Assembly: GCF_000308535.1 (NCBI RefSeq)
Contig: NZ_BAFW01000053.1
Span: 1-47,278, forward strand
Reading direction: 5' to 3'
DNA: 47,278 nt
From: Nocardia cerradoensis NBRC 101014
GTDB lineage: Bacteria; Actinomycetota; Actinomycetes; Mycobacteriales; Mycobacteriaceae
The position numbers and the translations under genes are program-made. Numbering within the stretch: the stretch's first letter is position 1; each line of letters starts with the position of its first letter. The notes under the pieces were generated by a model. It made no database searches, was not told the DNA's origin, and saw only the letters and a list, made by a program, of their open reading frames with translations. Below are positions 32,724 through 43,926 of this stretch, in pieces.

Positions 32724-34760
32724 ATGTCGTCACCGCAGGACCCGCCCGCCGATTCCGACCCCCAGGCCGTGCGGCCGGAGGCGACGGCGTTCCCGGTGCT
32801 GGCGGTGGTGGCTGTCGGTCTGACCGCCCTGGTCGCGCCGATCGTGGTCAGTCTGTCGGCGGCCCAGGCGCTGACTCTGCTCGGCATTCCCGACCCCGGA
32901 CCGCTGACCACCTACGGCCTGCCCGCGGTGCGGGCGCTGGCCGATTTCTCGGGTGCGGTCGCGGTCGGATCGCTGCTCTTCGCGGCGTTCCTGTGCCCGC
33001 CGCAACGCGACGGCCTGCTGGATGTCGGCGGTTACCGGGCTCTTCGTCGTGCCGGTATCGCGGCGCTGGCCTGGGCGGTGACCTCGGCACTGCTGGTGCC
33101 GTTGACGCTGTCGGACACCACCGGCCAGCCGGTGCGCTCGGTGTTGCGGCCCGATCAGATCTGGCATGCCATCGGCAAGGTCGATGTCGCGGGGTCCTGG
33201 CGCGCCACCGCGATCATGGCGATTCTGCTGGCCATCGGCTGCCGGCTGGCGTTGCGCTGGGGTTGGACGCCGGTGTTGTTCGCCTGGTCGCTGCTGTGCC
33301 TGATTCCGGTTGCGCTGACCGGACATTCGTCCTCGGGAGGCGCCCACGACGTCGCGACGAACAGCCTGATCCTGCATCTGGTGGGCATGGCGGTGTGGGT
33401 CGGCGGCCTGTTCGCGGTCCTCGCCTACGCGATGCGCGGCGGAAAACACACCGGTCTCGCCGCACGGCGATTCTCCGTGGTGGCGACGTGTGCGTTCGCG
33501 GTCGTCGCGGTCTCGGGCGTGCTCAATGCCTGGGTGCGGGTGCCGTGGGACGAGCTGTTCACCACCACCTACGGCCGGCTGGTGATCGCGAAGACGGTCG
33601 CGCTCTGCCTGCTCGGTGTCGCCGGATTCCTGCAGCGCCGCCGCGCCGTTCCGGCGCTGGCCGACAACCCCCGCGACCGCTCCGCCCTGATCAGTTATGC
33701 CGGAGTCGAGGTGCTGATCTTCGCGGCCACGATCGGACTGGCCGTCGGGCTGGGCCGGACCCCGCCGCCGGATCTGAAACGGGTGCCCTCGCCCGCGGAG
33801 GTCGAACTCGGGTACAACCTCGCCGGGCCGCCGACCGCCGCTCGCATCCTGTTCGACTGGCGGTTCGACATCATGTTCGGCACGCTCGCCATTGTGCTGG
33901 CGGTGCTGTATCTGGTGGGCGTGCGGCGGTTGCGCGCGCGCGGCGACTCCTGGCCGGTCGGCCGGACCGTGGCGTGGCTGTGCGGATGTGCGGTCCTGCT
34001 GATCGCCACCAGTTCCGGTGTGGGCCGCTACGCCCCGGCGATGTTCAGCGTGCACATGGCCCAGCACATGCTGCTGTCGATGCTGGCGCCGGTGCTGTTC
34101 GCGCTGGGCGGCCCGGTGCTGCTGGCCCTGCGCGCGCTGCCTGCCGCCGGTCGCGACGCACCGCCCGGACCGCGGGAATGGGTGCTGGCCGCGGTGCACA
34201 ATCCGGTCTCCCGTTTCCTGACTCAGCCGGCCGTCGCCGCGGCGCTGTTCATCCTCGGTTTCTACGCGCTGTACCTGGGCGGCATCTTCGATGCGGTGGT
34301 CGGCGAGCACGGCGCCCACCTGGCGATGAATCTGCACTTCCTGGTCTCGGGCTACCTGTTCTACTGGGTCGTTCTCGGTATCGACCCCAAGCCACGCCAG
34401 GTGCAGCCGCTCACGAAGGTCGGCATGGTGTTCGGATCGCTGCCGTTCCACGCGTTCTTCGGGGTCGCGCTGATGAGCATGACCACGGTGATGGGCGAGT
34501 GGTTCTATCGCGGGCTCGGATTGAGCTGGAACACCGATCTGCTCGGTGATCAGCGCACCGGCGGCGGTCTGGCCTGGGCCAGCGGTGAGATTCCCCTGGT
34601 CCTCGTGATGCTGGCCCTGCTGGTGCAGTGGTCGCGCAGCGACAACCGCACGGCCAAACGCTTCGACCGGGCCGCCGACCGCGACCACGACGCCGCACTC
34701 GCCGCGCACAACGCCATGTTCGCCGAACTGGCGAAACGCGACCGCGAGGTGAAACCGTGA
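32724..34760 (+). CDS. CopD-CtaG fusion: copper resistance/cytochrome c oxidase assembly membrane protein
   Basis: A 678-residue polytopic membrane protein with many hydrophobic helices. The first half (to about 350) resembles CopD copper-transport proteins, with conserved WHAIGKVD and HLVGMAVWVGGLFAVLAY. The second half (about 380-640) is a caa3-type CtaG domain with HMAQHMLLSMLAPVLFALGGP and MNLHFLVSGYLFYW, whose His and Met residues are likely copper ligands. Such fusions occur in mycobacteria and related actinomycetes and are thought to handle copper for the respiratory oxidase. The last 40 residues are a charged cytoplasmic tail. Its stop overlaps the dehydratase start (GTGA). Confidence 0.9.
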   Translation: MSSPQDPPADSDPQAVRPEATAFPVLAVVAVGLTALVAPIVVSLSAAQALTLLGIPDPGPLTTYGLPAVRALADFSGAVAVGSLLFAAFLCPPQRDGLLDVGGYRALRRAGIAALAWAVTSALLVPLTLSDTTGQPVRSVLRPDQIWHAIGKVDVAGSWRATAIMAILLAIGCRLALRWGWTPVLFAWSLLCLIPVALTGHSSSGGAHDVATNSLILHLVGMAVWVGGLFAVLAYAMRGGKHTGLAARRFSVVATCAFAVVAVSGVLNAWVRVPWDELFTTTYGRLVIAKTVALCLLGVAGFLQRRRAVPALADNPRDRSALISYAGVEVLIFAATIGLAVGLGRTPPPDLKRVPSPAEVELGYNLAGPPTAARILFDWRFDIMFGTLAIVLAVLYLVGVRRLRARGDSWPVGRTVAWLCGCAVLLIATSSGVGRYAPAMFSVHMAQHMLLSMLAPVLFALGGPVLLALRALPAAGRDAPPGPREWVLAAVHNPVSRFLTQPAVAAALFILGFYALYLGGIFDAVVGEHGAHLAMNLHFLVSGYLFYWVVLGIDPKPRQVQPLTKVGMVFGSLPFHAFFGVALMSMTTVMGEWFYRGLGLSWNTDLLGDQRTGGGLAWASGEIPLVLVMLALLVQWSRSDNRTAKRFDRAADRDHDAALAAHNAMFAELAKRDREVKP

Positions 34761-35707
34761 CCGAGGCGCCCGCGCGGATTCCGCGCCTTTTTCGCGCCGA
34801 CATCCGGGCCGCGCGCGAGCGGCTGGGTAACGACGTGCGGGTCACGCCCGTGTTCCACACCGAGGTGGCCGGTCCCGAGGGGCCGGTCAAGGTCACTCTG
34901 AAGCTCGAACATCTGCAGCACGGCGGCACGTTCAAGGTGCGGGGCAGCCTGAACGCGTTGCTGCAGTCGGCGGACGACGGCCGTCCGGTGGTGATCGCCT
35001 CGGGTGGCAATGCCGGTATCGCCGCGGCGCTGGCCTGTGCGCTGCGCGGGCGCCCCTGTACCGTCGTCGTCCCGGAAACCGCGCCGCACACCAAGGTCGC
35101 GGCGATGTGGGGATACGGCGCGGAGGTGCTGTGGCACGGAACGACCTATGCCGAATCCAAACGCCACGCCGACGCGGTGACCGCGGAGCGTAACGCGCTG
35201 CAATTGCACGCCTACGATCTGCCGGCGGTGGTCGCCGGGGCCGGTGTGGTCGGACTCGAGATCGAACGCCAGGTGCGCGGGCGGCCGCCGGTGCTGATGG
35301 CGGTCGGTGGCGGGGGACTGATGGCCGGTATCGCGATCGCGCTCGGTCCACGGTCGCGAGTGATCGGTGTCGAACCCAAGGGCGCGCCGACGCTGTACGC
35401 GGCGCTGTCGGCGGGGCGCCCGGTCGACGTGCCGGTCGACAGCATCGCGGCGGACGCGCTGGGTGCCACCAGGATCGGTGACATCGCACTCGACACCGCG
35501 ATCCGCTACGGCGTCGGCTCGCTCTTGGTGGGCGACGATGCCATCGCGATGGCCCGCGAATATCTGTGGCGCGAATTCCGTCTGGTCGTGGAACCGGCGG
35601 GCGCGGTGGCACTGGCCGCCGTGCAGAGCGGGGCCTATGTCCCCGAACCCGGCGAGCGGCCGGTGATCGTGCTGTGCGGCGCCAATACGGACGTGAGCAA
35701 CCTCTAG
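34757..35707 (+). CDS. Threonine/serine dehydratase (PLP fold type II)
   Basis: A 316-residue PLP enzyme, probably deaminating threonine or serine to 2-oxo acid and ammonia. The PLP lysine is in GGTFKVRGS (about 52-60), the substrate-carboxylate loop is SGGNAGIA, and the phosphate loop is GGGGLMAG. There is no C-terminal ACT regulatory domain, so it is the short, catabolic-type or racemase-like form; serine racemase or a related lyase cannot be excluded. The GTG start at 34757 lies within the GTGA overlap with the CopD-CtaG gene, which implies coupling of two functionally unrelated products. Confidence 0.9.
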   Translation: MTEAPARIPRLFRADIRAARERLGNDVRVTPVFHTEVAGPEGPVKVTLKLEHLQHGGTFKVRGSLNALLQSADDGRPVVIASGGNAGIAAALACALRGRPCTVVVPETAPHTKVAAMWGYGAEVLWHGTTYAESKRHADAVTAERNALQLHAYDLPAVVAGAGVVGLEIERQVRGRPPVLMAVGGGGLMAGIAIALGPRSRVIGVEPKGAPTLYAALSAGRPVDVPVDSIAADALGATRIGDIALDTAIRYGVGSLLVGDDAIAMAREYLWREFRLVVEPAGAVALAAVQSGAYVPEPGERPVIVLCGANTDVSNL

Positions 35708-35866
35708 CGACGAGAATTCGGAAACGACATCTGTTCACACCTACCTGAGTTGTCCACATATCCGCATTCGGCACTGGTGGCGAACCGCGAAATCGGCGAC
35801 GCTGAACAGGTCACGGCAGCCGCGGGCGCCACGACGGGGACAGTCGAAACATGAAGGGGGACAACC

Positions 35867-36376
35867 ATGTACGAGGCGAATACCGCCGTCATCGGCACCG
35901 TCGTCACACATCCGGTGCGGCGGAGTCTGCCCGGTGGGGAGCAGGTGGTCAGTTTCCGGATGGCCAGCAATGCCCGCCGCTTCGATCGCGATACCGGCGG
36001 CTGGGTGGACGGCGGCACCCTGTTCCTGACGGTGACCTGCTGGCGGCGGCTGGTGGAGGGGGTCGACGCCTCCATCCGTCGCGGCGATCCGATCATCGCC
36101 TACGGTCAGCTGCGCACCAACGAGTACCGGACCAGAGAAGGTGTGCAACGCCACGATCTCGAGATGCGAGCCGCCGCGCTGGGGCCCGACCTGGGCCGTT
36201 GCACGGCTCCGGTGATGCGGCGGGGCGGTGCGCGGAACTCCGGCCCGGACCTACACGTTGTCCCCGGAGGGGACGACGCGGTGCCCGAGGCGCCGCCGGG
36301 CGAGTCCGGCCCCGCGGCGGGCGTCGTATCGACTACCGTCGATCCGGTCTCCGCGGCGGCCGCCGACGCCGGATGA
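35867..36376 (+). CDS. Single-stranded DNA-binding protein homologue (second SSB type)
   Basis: A 169-residue protein with an SSB-type OB fold in residues 1-110 (VIGTVVTHPVRRSL, FRMASNARRFDRDTGGW, LFLTVTCWRRLVEGV, GDPIIAYGQLRTNEY). The tail is Gly/Pro/Ala-rich and lacks the acidic DDIPF-type tip of the main replicative SSB. It resembles the mycobacterial SSB paralogue encoded next to the EttA gene (Rv2478c type), implicated in DNA repair or stress rather than replication. The ATG follows a strong GAAGGGGG site. The next gene, ettA, starts 75 bp on. Confidence 0.88.
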   Translation: MYEANTAVIGTVVTHPVRRSLPGGEQVVSFRMASNARRFDRDTGGWVDGGTLFLTVTCWRRLVEGVDASIRRGDPIIAYGQLRTNEYRTREGVQRHDLEMRAAALGPDLGRCTAPVMRRGGARNSGPDLHVVPGGDDAVPEAPPGESGPAAGVVSTTVDPVSAAAADAG

Positions 36377-36451
36377 CTACCGTTACCTCTGCTCCGCTCG
36401 CGCGGTCCTCCGTTTCGACCCACTGGTTCCGACACCGATAGGCTTTCCTAC

Positions 36452-38128
<1,677 letters not shown>

Positions 38129-38180
38129 TCTTGCGGCTCGCGTAGTCGGCCGACCACCCGGACGTGCGTCAATCATTCTG

Positions 38181-38201
38181 GGGCGCAACGTCATCGCGCC
38201 C
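38181..38201 (+). terminator. Weak hairpin behind ettA
   Basis: GGGCGC and GCGCCC separated by 9 nt, about 52 nt after the ettA stop. No T-run. The rest of the 247-bp gap before gdh shows no clear feature beyond the gdh ribosome site. Confidence 0.3.
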
Positions 38202-38375
38202 TACCCCGGTCCCGGCGTAGGCTGCGAGCGCGGGCGTACCAACCGGCCCGTTCGAGGTAGCTGAGCGTCGCCGAGGGTTTAGAAGGAATCCACCCCGGCG
38301 CCTCGGCTGCGCAGCTACTCTCGACTCCGGCGTCACTTTGTTGCGGAACCGAATCCGAGGGAGTTGGCGAAAAAA

Positions 38376-41300
38376 ATGACGGTCTCGTCCGAATTGTCCA
38401 GTAACGCGTGGGCGGAGAGTCTGCCGGAGCCGCTGCGGGGAGAACTCGCAACGCTCGAGTCGGCGTACTTCCGTCACGTGGATGCCGGCGACGTGGACTG
38501 TGCGATCACCGGAAGTTCGGCGCTGGTCTTCCGAAGGCATCTCGAACTGGGCTTGCAGCGTCCTGCGGGCACGGCGCGCGTGCGGGTCTACCACCCGGAC
38601 GACGGCAGCGGTATCGGGGCGGCCGTGCAACTGGTCACCGACGATATGCGTCTGCTCGTCGAGTCGGTGGCGTCCGCCCTGACCCGGATCGGTGTCACCG
38701 TCAGCGAAGTGATCCACCCGATCTTCGAGGTGATGCGCGACGACGAAGGGCGGTTGCACTCCGCGGCACCGCACGAGGTCGACGGCAACGGCGTGACCGG
38801 CCTGCGGGAATCCTGGATTCACGTACAGCTGCACCCGTCCACGAGCCGGGACGTTCTCGAACGCATCGAGTCCGAGGTGCCCGATGTGCTCACCGACGTG
38901 CGGCAGGTCATCGGTGATACCGAGGCGATGCGCGCGGTACAGGATCGACTCGCCCACGATCTGATCCGCACGGCGGACGCGGGCACCTCGCCGTATCCGG
39001 TCGTCGACCTGGTCGACTGCGCGCATCTGCTGGAGTGGCTGGCCGACGGGCATTTCACCCTCCTCGGCTACGCCCGCTACCAGCGTCGCCCCGCGGCCGG
39101 AGCGGAAACGAAATCCGTTGTCGTGCCGGACAGTTGCCTCGGTGTGCTGCGGCCCAATGTCGGTACCGACTTCCAGGTTCCGGGCAACGGCGGCCGGCGC
39201 CCGCTGCTGATGCTCACCCAGGGGCTGGTACCGGCGACCGTGCACCGCTCGGTCTATCCGTATTTCGTCGGCGTCGCGGAATCCGACGCCTCGGGCACGG
39301 TCGTCGGCGAACATCTGTTCATCGGCGTGTTCACCGTCGCCGCCCTGCACGAGAACGTGCTCGACATCCCGGTGATCGCGCGGCGGGTGCGCACCGTGAT
39401 CGAACAGTGCGGATTCGATCTGGAATCGTTCTCGGGCCAGGCGATGCTCGAGGTGATCCAGTCCTTCCCCCGCACCGAACTGTTCTCCTCCGATATCGAC
39501 ACGATGCGCCGGACCGCCAGCGCCGTACTCAGCGTGGGGATTCGGCGGCAGGTGCGGTTGTTCCTCCGCCAGGACTCCTACGGCCGCTTCGTGGCCGCCA
39601 TGGTGTATCTGCCGCGCGACCGCTACACCACCCGGGTACGACTGGAGATCCAGGACATCCTGGTGCGCGAACTGGGCGGCGAATCGATCGACTATTCCGC
39701 GCGGGTGTCCGAAAACGAGCTCGCCAGTGTGTATTTCACTGTGCACCTCCCCGAACCGGGGACGCGGGTGGATACATCCGAAACCAATCGGTTGCGGATT
39801 CAGAATCTGCTCGCCGAGGCCAGTCGCACCTGGGACGATCATCTGCGCGACGAGGTGGCCCGGTCCACGGTGCTGGATCCCGCTGTGGTGCAACGATATG
39901 CGGCCGCGCTGCCCGACGGGTACAAGGAGGATTTCGAGCCCTCCCGGGCGCTGGCCGATATCGTTCGGCTGGAGCGCCTCGACGGCGGGGCCATCGATCA
40001 GCATCTGTATCGCAGGCCGGGTGCCGAGCCCGGGTCCTGGCGCTTCACCCTGTACGTCGGCGGCGGTATCTCGCTGAGCCAGGTGCTGCCGCTGCTGCAG
40101 AGCCTGGGTGTGGAGGTGGTCGACGAACGGCCCTACGAGGTCGAATTCGGCGACGGCAGGATGGCGTGGATCTACGACTTCGGCTTGCAGGCGCGACCCG
40201 ATCTGCTGCGAATGTCGTTGGATCGCAACATGGACGCCGAATTGGTGGAAACCGCCGACCGGCTCGATGTCCTCCACGCACAGGAACGCGGGTTGCGTGA
40301 GCGCTTCACCGAGGCGTTCGACGCCCTCTGGCACGGCCGGGCGGAAAGCGATCCGCTCAACGAGTTGGTGTTGCGTGCCGGACTGCCATGGCGGTCGGTG
40401 TCGATTCTGCGTGCCTACTCGAAGTACCTGCAGCAGGCGGACTTTCCGTACAGTCAGGCCAATATCGCTCGCGTTCTGCTCGCCTCACCGGATATCGCGC
40501 AGCTGTTCGTCGGACTGTTCGAGGCGATGTTCGATCCCGATTCGGCCTCCTCGGACCGTGCAGACGAGCTGCGCGCCGCGGTGCGGAAACGGATCAACGA
40601 GGTCGTGAGCCTGGACGCCGACCGCATTCTGCGAGCCATTCTCGGTGTCGTCACCGCCACGCTGCGCACCAACTACTACGTGGTCGACGCCGATGGCCGG
40701 CCGCGTGAGTATCTGTCGATGAAGGTTGAGCCGCACGCGATTTCGGAGCTGCCGCGTCCGCGGCCGCAGTTCGAGATCTTCGTGTACTCGCCGCGGGTCG
40801 AGGGCGTCCATCTGCGGTTCGGCCCGGTGGCGCGGGGTGGTCTGCGGTGGTCGGATCGGCTGGAGGATTTCCGGACCGAGATTCTGGGTCTGGTCAAGGC
40901 ACAGGCGGTGAAGAACGCGGTGATCGTGCCCGTGGGCGCGAAGGGCGGATTCGTGGTGAAGCGCCCGCCGGCGCCCAGTGGCGATCCGGCGACCGACCGC
41001 CAGGCGCTGCAGGGCGAAGGGGTGGAGTGCTATCGCACCTTCATCAGCGGTCTGCTGGATGTGACCGACAATGTCGATCACGCCAGTGGTGAGGTGATTC
41101 CGCCGGCGCGGGTGGTGCGGCGCGACGGTGACGACACCTATCTCGTGGTCGCGGCGGACAAGGGGACGGCGACATTCTCCGATATCGCCAACGATGTCGC
41201 CAAACAATACGGTTTCTGGTTGGGTGATGCGTTCGCGTCGGGTGGTTCGGCGGGGTATGACCACAAGGCGATGGGGATTACCGCGAAGGGTGCGTGGGAG

Positions 41301-43277
41301 AGTGTCAAGCGGCATTTCGCGGAGATGAATGTCGATACCCAGCGTGAGGAGTTCACGGTGGTGGGTGTGGGGGATATGTCGGGGGATGTGTTCGGTAACG
41401 GGATGTTGTTGTCGGAGCATATTCGGTTGGTGGCGGCGTTCGATCATCGGCATATTTTCATCGATCCGGATCCGGTGGCGGCGTCGTCGTTCGCGGAGCG
41501 GAAGCGGTTGTTCGGGTTGGCGCGGTCGTCGTGGGCGGATTACGACACCTCGTTGATCAGCGAAGGCGGCGGTGTGTGGGATCGCACCGTGAAAGCCGTT
41601 CCGGTGAGCCCGCAGATCCGGCGCGCCCTCGGCCTCGACGAGGATGTCGTATCGCTGTCTCCGCCGGATATGATCCGGGCCATTCTGCGGGCACCGGTGC
41701 AATTGCTGTGGAACGGCGGAATCGGTACCTATATCAAGGCCAGTACCGAGTCGAACGGCGATGTCGGCGACAAGTCCAATGACGCGGTGCGCGTGAACGC
41801 GAGCGATCTGCGCGTGCGCGTCATCGGAGAGGGCGGCAACCTCGGCGTCACCGCGTTGGGGCGAATCGAATTCTGCAAACTCGGTGGCAAATGCAATACC
41901 GACGCACTCGACAATTCCGCCGGCGTCGACTGTTCGGACCACGAGGTCAATATCAAGGTGCTGCTGGATGGGGTCGTCTCCGCCGGTGAACTGCCGGTCG
42001 GCGACCGCAACCCGCTGCTGTCCTCGATGACCGACGACGTCTCGGACATGGTGTTGCGGGACAACGTCTCCCAGAACTACCTGATGGGGATGTCGCGCAC
42101 CGAGGCGCCGCGCATGCTCAACGTGCACATGCGCGTGATCGAGGATCTGGAACAGCGGCGGGGCCTGGACCGGGAACTGGAAGCCCTGCCGTCGACGAAG
42201 GAACTCGCCCGCCGCGCGGAGGCCGGGACCGGTCTCACCTCGCCGGAACTGGCGAATCTCCTCGCACACGTGAAGTTGTCGCTCAAGGCCGATCTCCTCG
42301 ACAGCGATCTGCCCGACAGCGCGTACTTCGCCGCGCGGCTGCCGAAGTACTTTCCGGCCGCGTTGCGCCAGCGCTTCGGCGGTGCCATCAAACGTCACCG
42401 GCTGCGCCGCGAGATCGTCACCACGATGGTGGTGAACGAGATGGTCGACCTCGGTGGCATCACCTACGCGCACCGGCTCAACGAGGAAATCGGCGCCAGC
42501 GCAACCGATGTGGTGCGCGCCTTCGCGGCCACCAGCCAGATCTTCGACCTGCATTCGCTGTGGCAGCGCATTCGCGCCGCCGACGTCCCGACGGCGGTGA
42601 AGGACGAATTGGAGCTGGAGACCAAGCGGACCCTGGACCGCGCGTCGCGCTGGTTGCTGAGCAACCGGCCGCAGCCGGTCGCGGTCGGCGCCGAAATCCA
42701 CCGCTACAGCGGTTCGGTCCGCGAACTCGCGCCGAAGGTCCCGGGATGGTTGCGTGGCCACCACCTCGACACGTTGACCGAAGCCTCGGCCGAGATCGTC
42801 TCGCGTGGTGTACCGGAGGATCTGGCCACCGAGGTCTTCGGTCTGCTCAACTTGTTCCCGCTGCTCGACGTCGTCGATATCGCGGATATCACCGACCGCA
42901 GTGGCGAAGAAGTCGGCGCGCTCTACTACGCGCTCAACGAGCACCTCAAGATCGATTGGCTGCTGCAGGCGGTGAGCCATCTGGAGCGCGGCGATCGCTG
43001 GCACGCCCTGGCCCGGCTCGCGCTGCGCGACGATATGTACGGGTCGCTGCGGTCGCTCACCCTCGACGTGCTGTCCGCCGGTGATCCGGAGGAGACCGCG
43101 GAGGAGAAGATCGCGTACTGGGAGTCGAAGAACCAGTCCCGGCTCGGCCGCGCGCGGGCGGCGCTGTCGGAACTGTTCGCCTCCGGCGCACACGATCTGG
43201 CGACGCTCTCGGTCGCGGCGCGGCAGGTCCGCAGCATGGTCAGCGGTGTGGGAGCGCAGTCGGAGGTGCCTCGCTGA
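38376..43277 (+). CDS. gdh: NAD-specific glutamate dehydrogenase (large, about 180 kDa type)
   Basis: A 1633-residue L-GDH that converts glutamate plus NAD+ to 2-oxoglutarate and ammonia. N-terminal regulatory/ACT-like domains occupy roughly the first 700 residues. The catalytic core shows RWSDRLEDFRTEILGLVKAQAVKNAVIVPVGAKGG split over 40855-40950, then VAADKGTATFSDIAND and GVGDMSGDVFGNGMLLS; the NAD-domain continues to ELLWNGG-like LLWNGGIGTYIK. The ATG at 38376 has GAGGGAG about 12 nt upstream; a TTG four codons earlier would abut that site and is less likely. Length and position match mycobacterial Rv2476c. A part of the catalytic core has aberrant codon usage (41220-41559). Confidence 0.96.
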   Translation: MTVSSELSSNAWAESLPEPLRGELATLESAYFRHVDAGDVDCAITGSSALVFRRHLELGLQRPAGTARVRVYHPDDGSGIGAAVQLVTDDMRLLVESVASALTRIGVTVSEVIHPIFEVMRDDEGRLHSAAPHEVDGNGVTGLRESWIHVQLHPSTSRDVLERIESEVPDVLTDVRQVIGDTEAMRAVQDRLAHDLIRTADAGTSPYPVVDLVDCAHLLEWLADGHFTLLGYARYQRRPAAGAETKSVVVPDSCLGVLRPNVGTDFQVPGNGGRRPLLMLTQGLVPATVHRSVYPYFVGVAESDASGTVVGEHLFIGVFTVAALHENVLDIPVIARRVRTVIEQCGFDLESFSGQAMLEVIQSFPRTELFSSDIDTMRRTASAVLSVGIRRQVRLFLRQDSYGRFVAAMVYLPRDRYTTRVRLEIQDILVRELGGESIDYSARVSENELASVYFTVHLPEPGTRVDTSETNRLRIQNLLAEASRTWDDHLRDEVARSTVLDPAVVQRYAAALPDGYKEDFEPSRALADIVRLERLDGGAIDQHLYRRPGAEPGSWRFTLYVGGGISLSQVLPLLQSLGVEVVDERPYEVEFGDGRMAWIYDFGLQARPDLLRMSLDRNMDAELVETADRLDVLHAQERGLRERFTEAFDALWHGRAESDPLNELVLRAGLPWRSVSILRAYSKYLQQADFPYSQANIARVLLASPDIAQLFVGLFEAMFDPDSASSDRADELRAAVRKRINEVVSLDADRILRAILGVVTATLRTNYYVVDADGRPREYLSMKVEPHAISELPRPRPQFEIFVYSPRVEGVHLRFGPVARGGLRWSDRLEDFRTEILGLVKAQAVKNAVIVPVGAKGGFVVKRPPAPSGDPATDRQALQGEGVECYRTFISGLLDVTDNVDHASGEVIPPARVVRRDGDDTYLVVAADKGTATFSDIANDVAKQYGFWLGDAFASGGSAGYDHKAMGITAKGAWESVKRHFAEMNVDTQREEFTVVGVGDMSGDVFGNGMLLSEHIRLVAAFDHRHIFIDPDPVAASSFAERKRLFGLARSSWADYDTSLISEGGGVWDRTVKAVPVSPQIRRALGLDEDVVSLSPPDMIRAILRAPVQLLWNGGIGTYIKASTESNGDVGDKSNDAVRVNASDLRVRVIGEGGNLGVTALGRIEFCKLGGKCNTDALDNSAGVDCSDHEVNIKVLLDGVVSAGELPVGDRNPLLSSMTDDVSDMVLRDNVSQNYLMGMSRTEAPRMLNVHMRVIEDLEQRRGLDRELEALPSTKELARRAEAGTGLTSPELANLLAHVKLSLKADLLDSDLPDSAYFAARLPKYFPAALRQRFGGAIKRHRLRREIVTTMVVNEMVDLGGITYAHRLNEEIGASATDVVRAFAATSQIFDLHSLWQRIRAADVPTAVKDELELETKRTLDRASRWLLSNRPQPVAVGAEIHRYSGSVRELAPKVPGWLRGHHLDTLTEASAEIVSRGVPEDLATEVFGLLNLFPLLDVVDIADITDRSGEEVGALYYALNEHLKIDWLLQAVSHLERGDRWHALARLALRDDMYGSLRSLTLDVLSAGDPEETAEEKIAYWESKNQSRLGRARAALSELFASGAHDLATLSVAARQVRSMVSGVGAQSEVPR
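41220..41559 (+). other. Tract of deviant codon usage inside gdh
   Basis: Over these about 113 codons all seven Leu codons are TTG and all fourteen Ala codons are GCG, with ATT for most Ile and many GGG/GGT. Both flanks return abruptly to CTG/CTC, GCC and ATC. The protein sequence runs through the conserved catalytic core without a break. Confidence 0.8.
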
Positions 43278-43420
43278 ACGGCGGTCGAGCCCCGAACCTG
43301 CATACTGGTTAGCCGAAGCGGTCCCGACATCGGAGTCGCACGCCGCTTCGGCTTGCTCGTCCGCCCGCGCAGGCACGCCGCACGATGTGCGCGGGCGGAA
43401 TCCGATCGGAGGTGAACAGC

Positions 43421-43894
43421 GTGACCAGTGTCGGCTCGGTGAACGGGGCTGTGAAGGCAGGAGGCACCGTCGTCCTGCCTAAGCGTTTCCACGCGAAGGT
43501 CGATGTCCGGTGGTCGGATATGGACGTCTTTCAGCACATCAACCATGCCCGCATGGTGACGTTGCTCGAGGAGGCGCGTATTCCGTGGCTGTTCGAGGGG
43601 GAGCGGCCCACTGCCGGGCTGCGTACCGGCTGTGTCCTGGCCGATCTGCACGTTCGCTACCGCGGCCAACTCCGGCACGAGGACACGCCGCTGGATGTGG
43701 CGATGTGGATCGAACAGTTGCGCGCGGTGGATTTCACCATCGGCTACGAGGTCCGCGCGAACGGCGTGGCACTGGATTCGCCGCCGGCAGTGGTCGCCAG
43801 CACTCAGATCGCGGCCTTCGATATCGACACCCAGCGGCTGCGCCGGCTCACCGACGAGGAGCGCGAATATCTGAGCCTGTGGCGGGCCGAATAG
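43421..43894 (+). CDS. Hotdog-fold acyl-CoA thioesterase
   Basis: A 157-residue 4HBT-type thioesterase with the active-site helix VRWSDMDVFQHINHARMVTLLEEAR: the Asp in SDMD and the HINH stretch are the hallmark. It should hydrolyse an acyl-CoA to free acid and CoA in the cytoplasm. The start is the GTG at 43421 with GGAGGTGA 7 nt before it; GTG at 43412 overlaps that site. It sits 143 bp behind gdh, as its counterpart Rv2475c does in mycobacteria. Substrate range is unknown. Confidence 0.9.
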   Translation: MTSVGSVNGAVKAGGTVVLPKRFHAKVDVRWSDMDVFQHINHARMVTLLEEARIPWLFEGERPTAGLRTGCVLADLHVRYRGQLRHEDTPLDVAMWIEQLRAVDFTIGYEVRANGVALDSPPAVVASTQIAAFDIDTQRLRRLTDEEREYLSLWRAE

Positions 43895-43926
43895 CGGCGA
43901 CGACACCTACGGACGACCTCGGTTCG

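Noticed and set aside
38364..38375. TTG start for gdh four codons upstream
   Set aside because: The ribosome site GAGGGAG would touch the TTG; the ATG at 38376 is better spaced, although a little far.
40485..43376. 963-codon minus-strand frame opposite gdh
   Set aside because: It is a shadow of the gdh codon pattern; no recognisable domain and no ribosome site.
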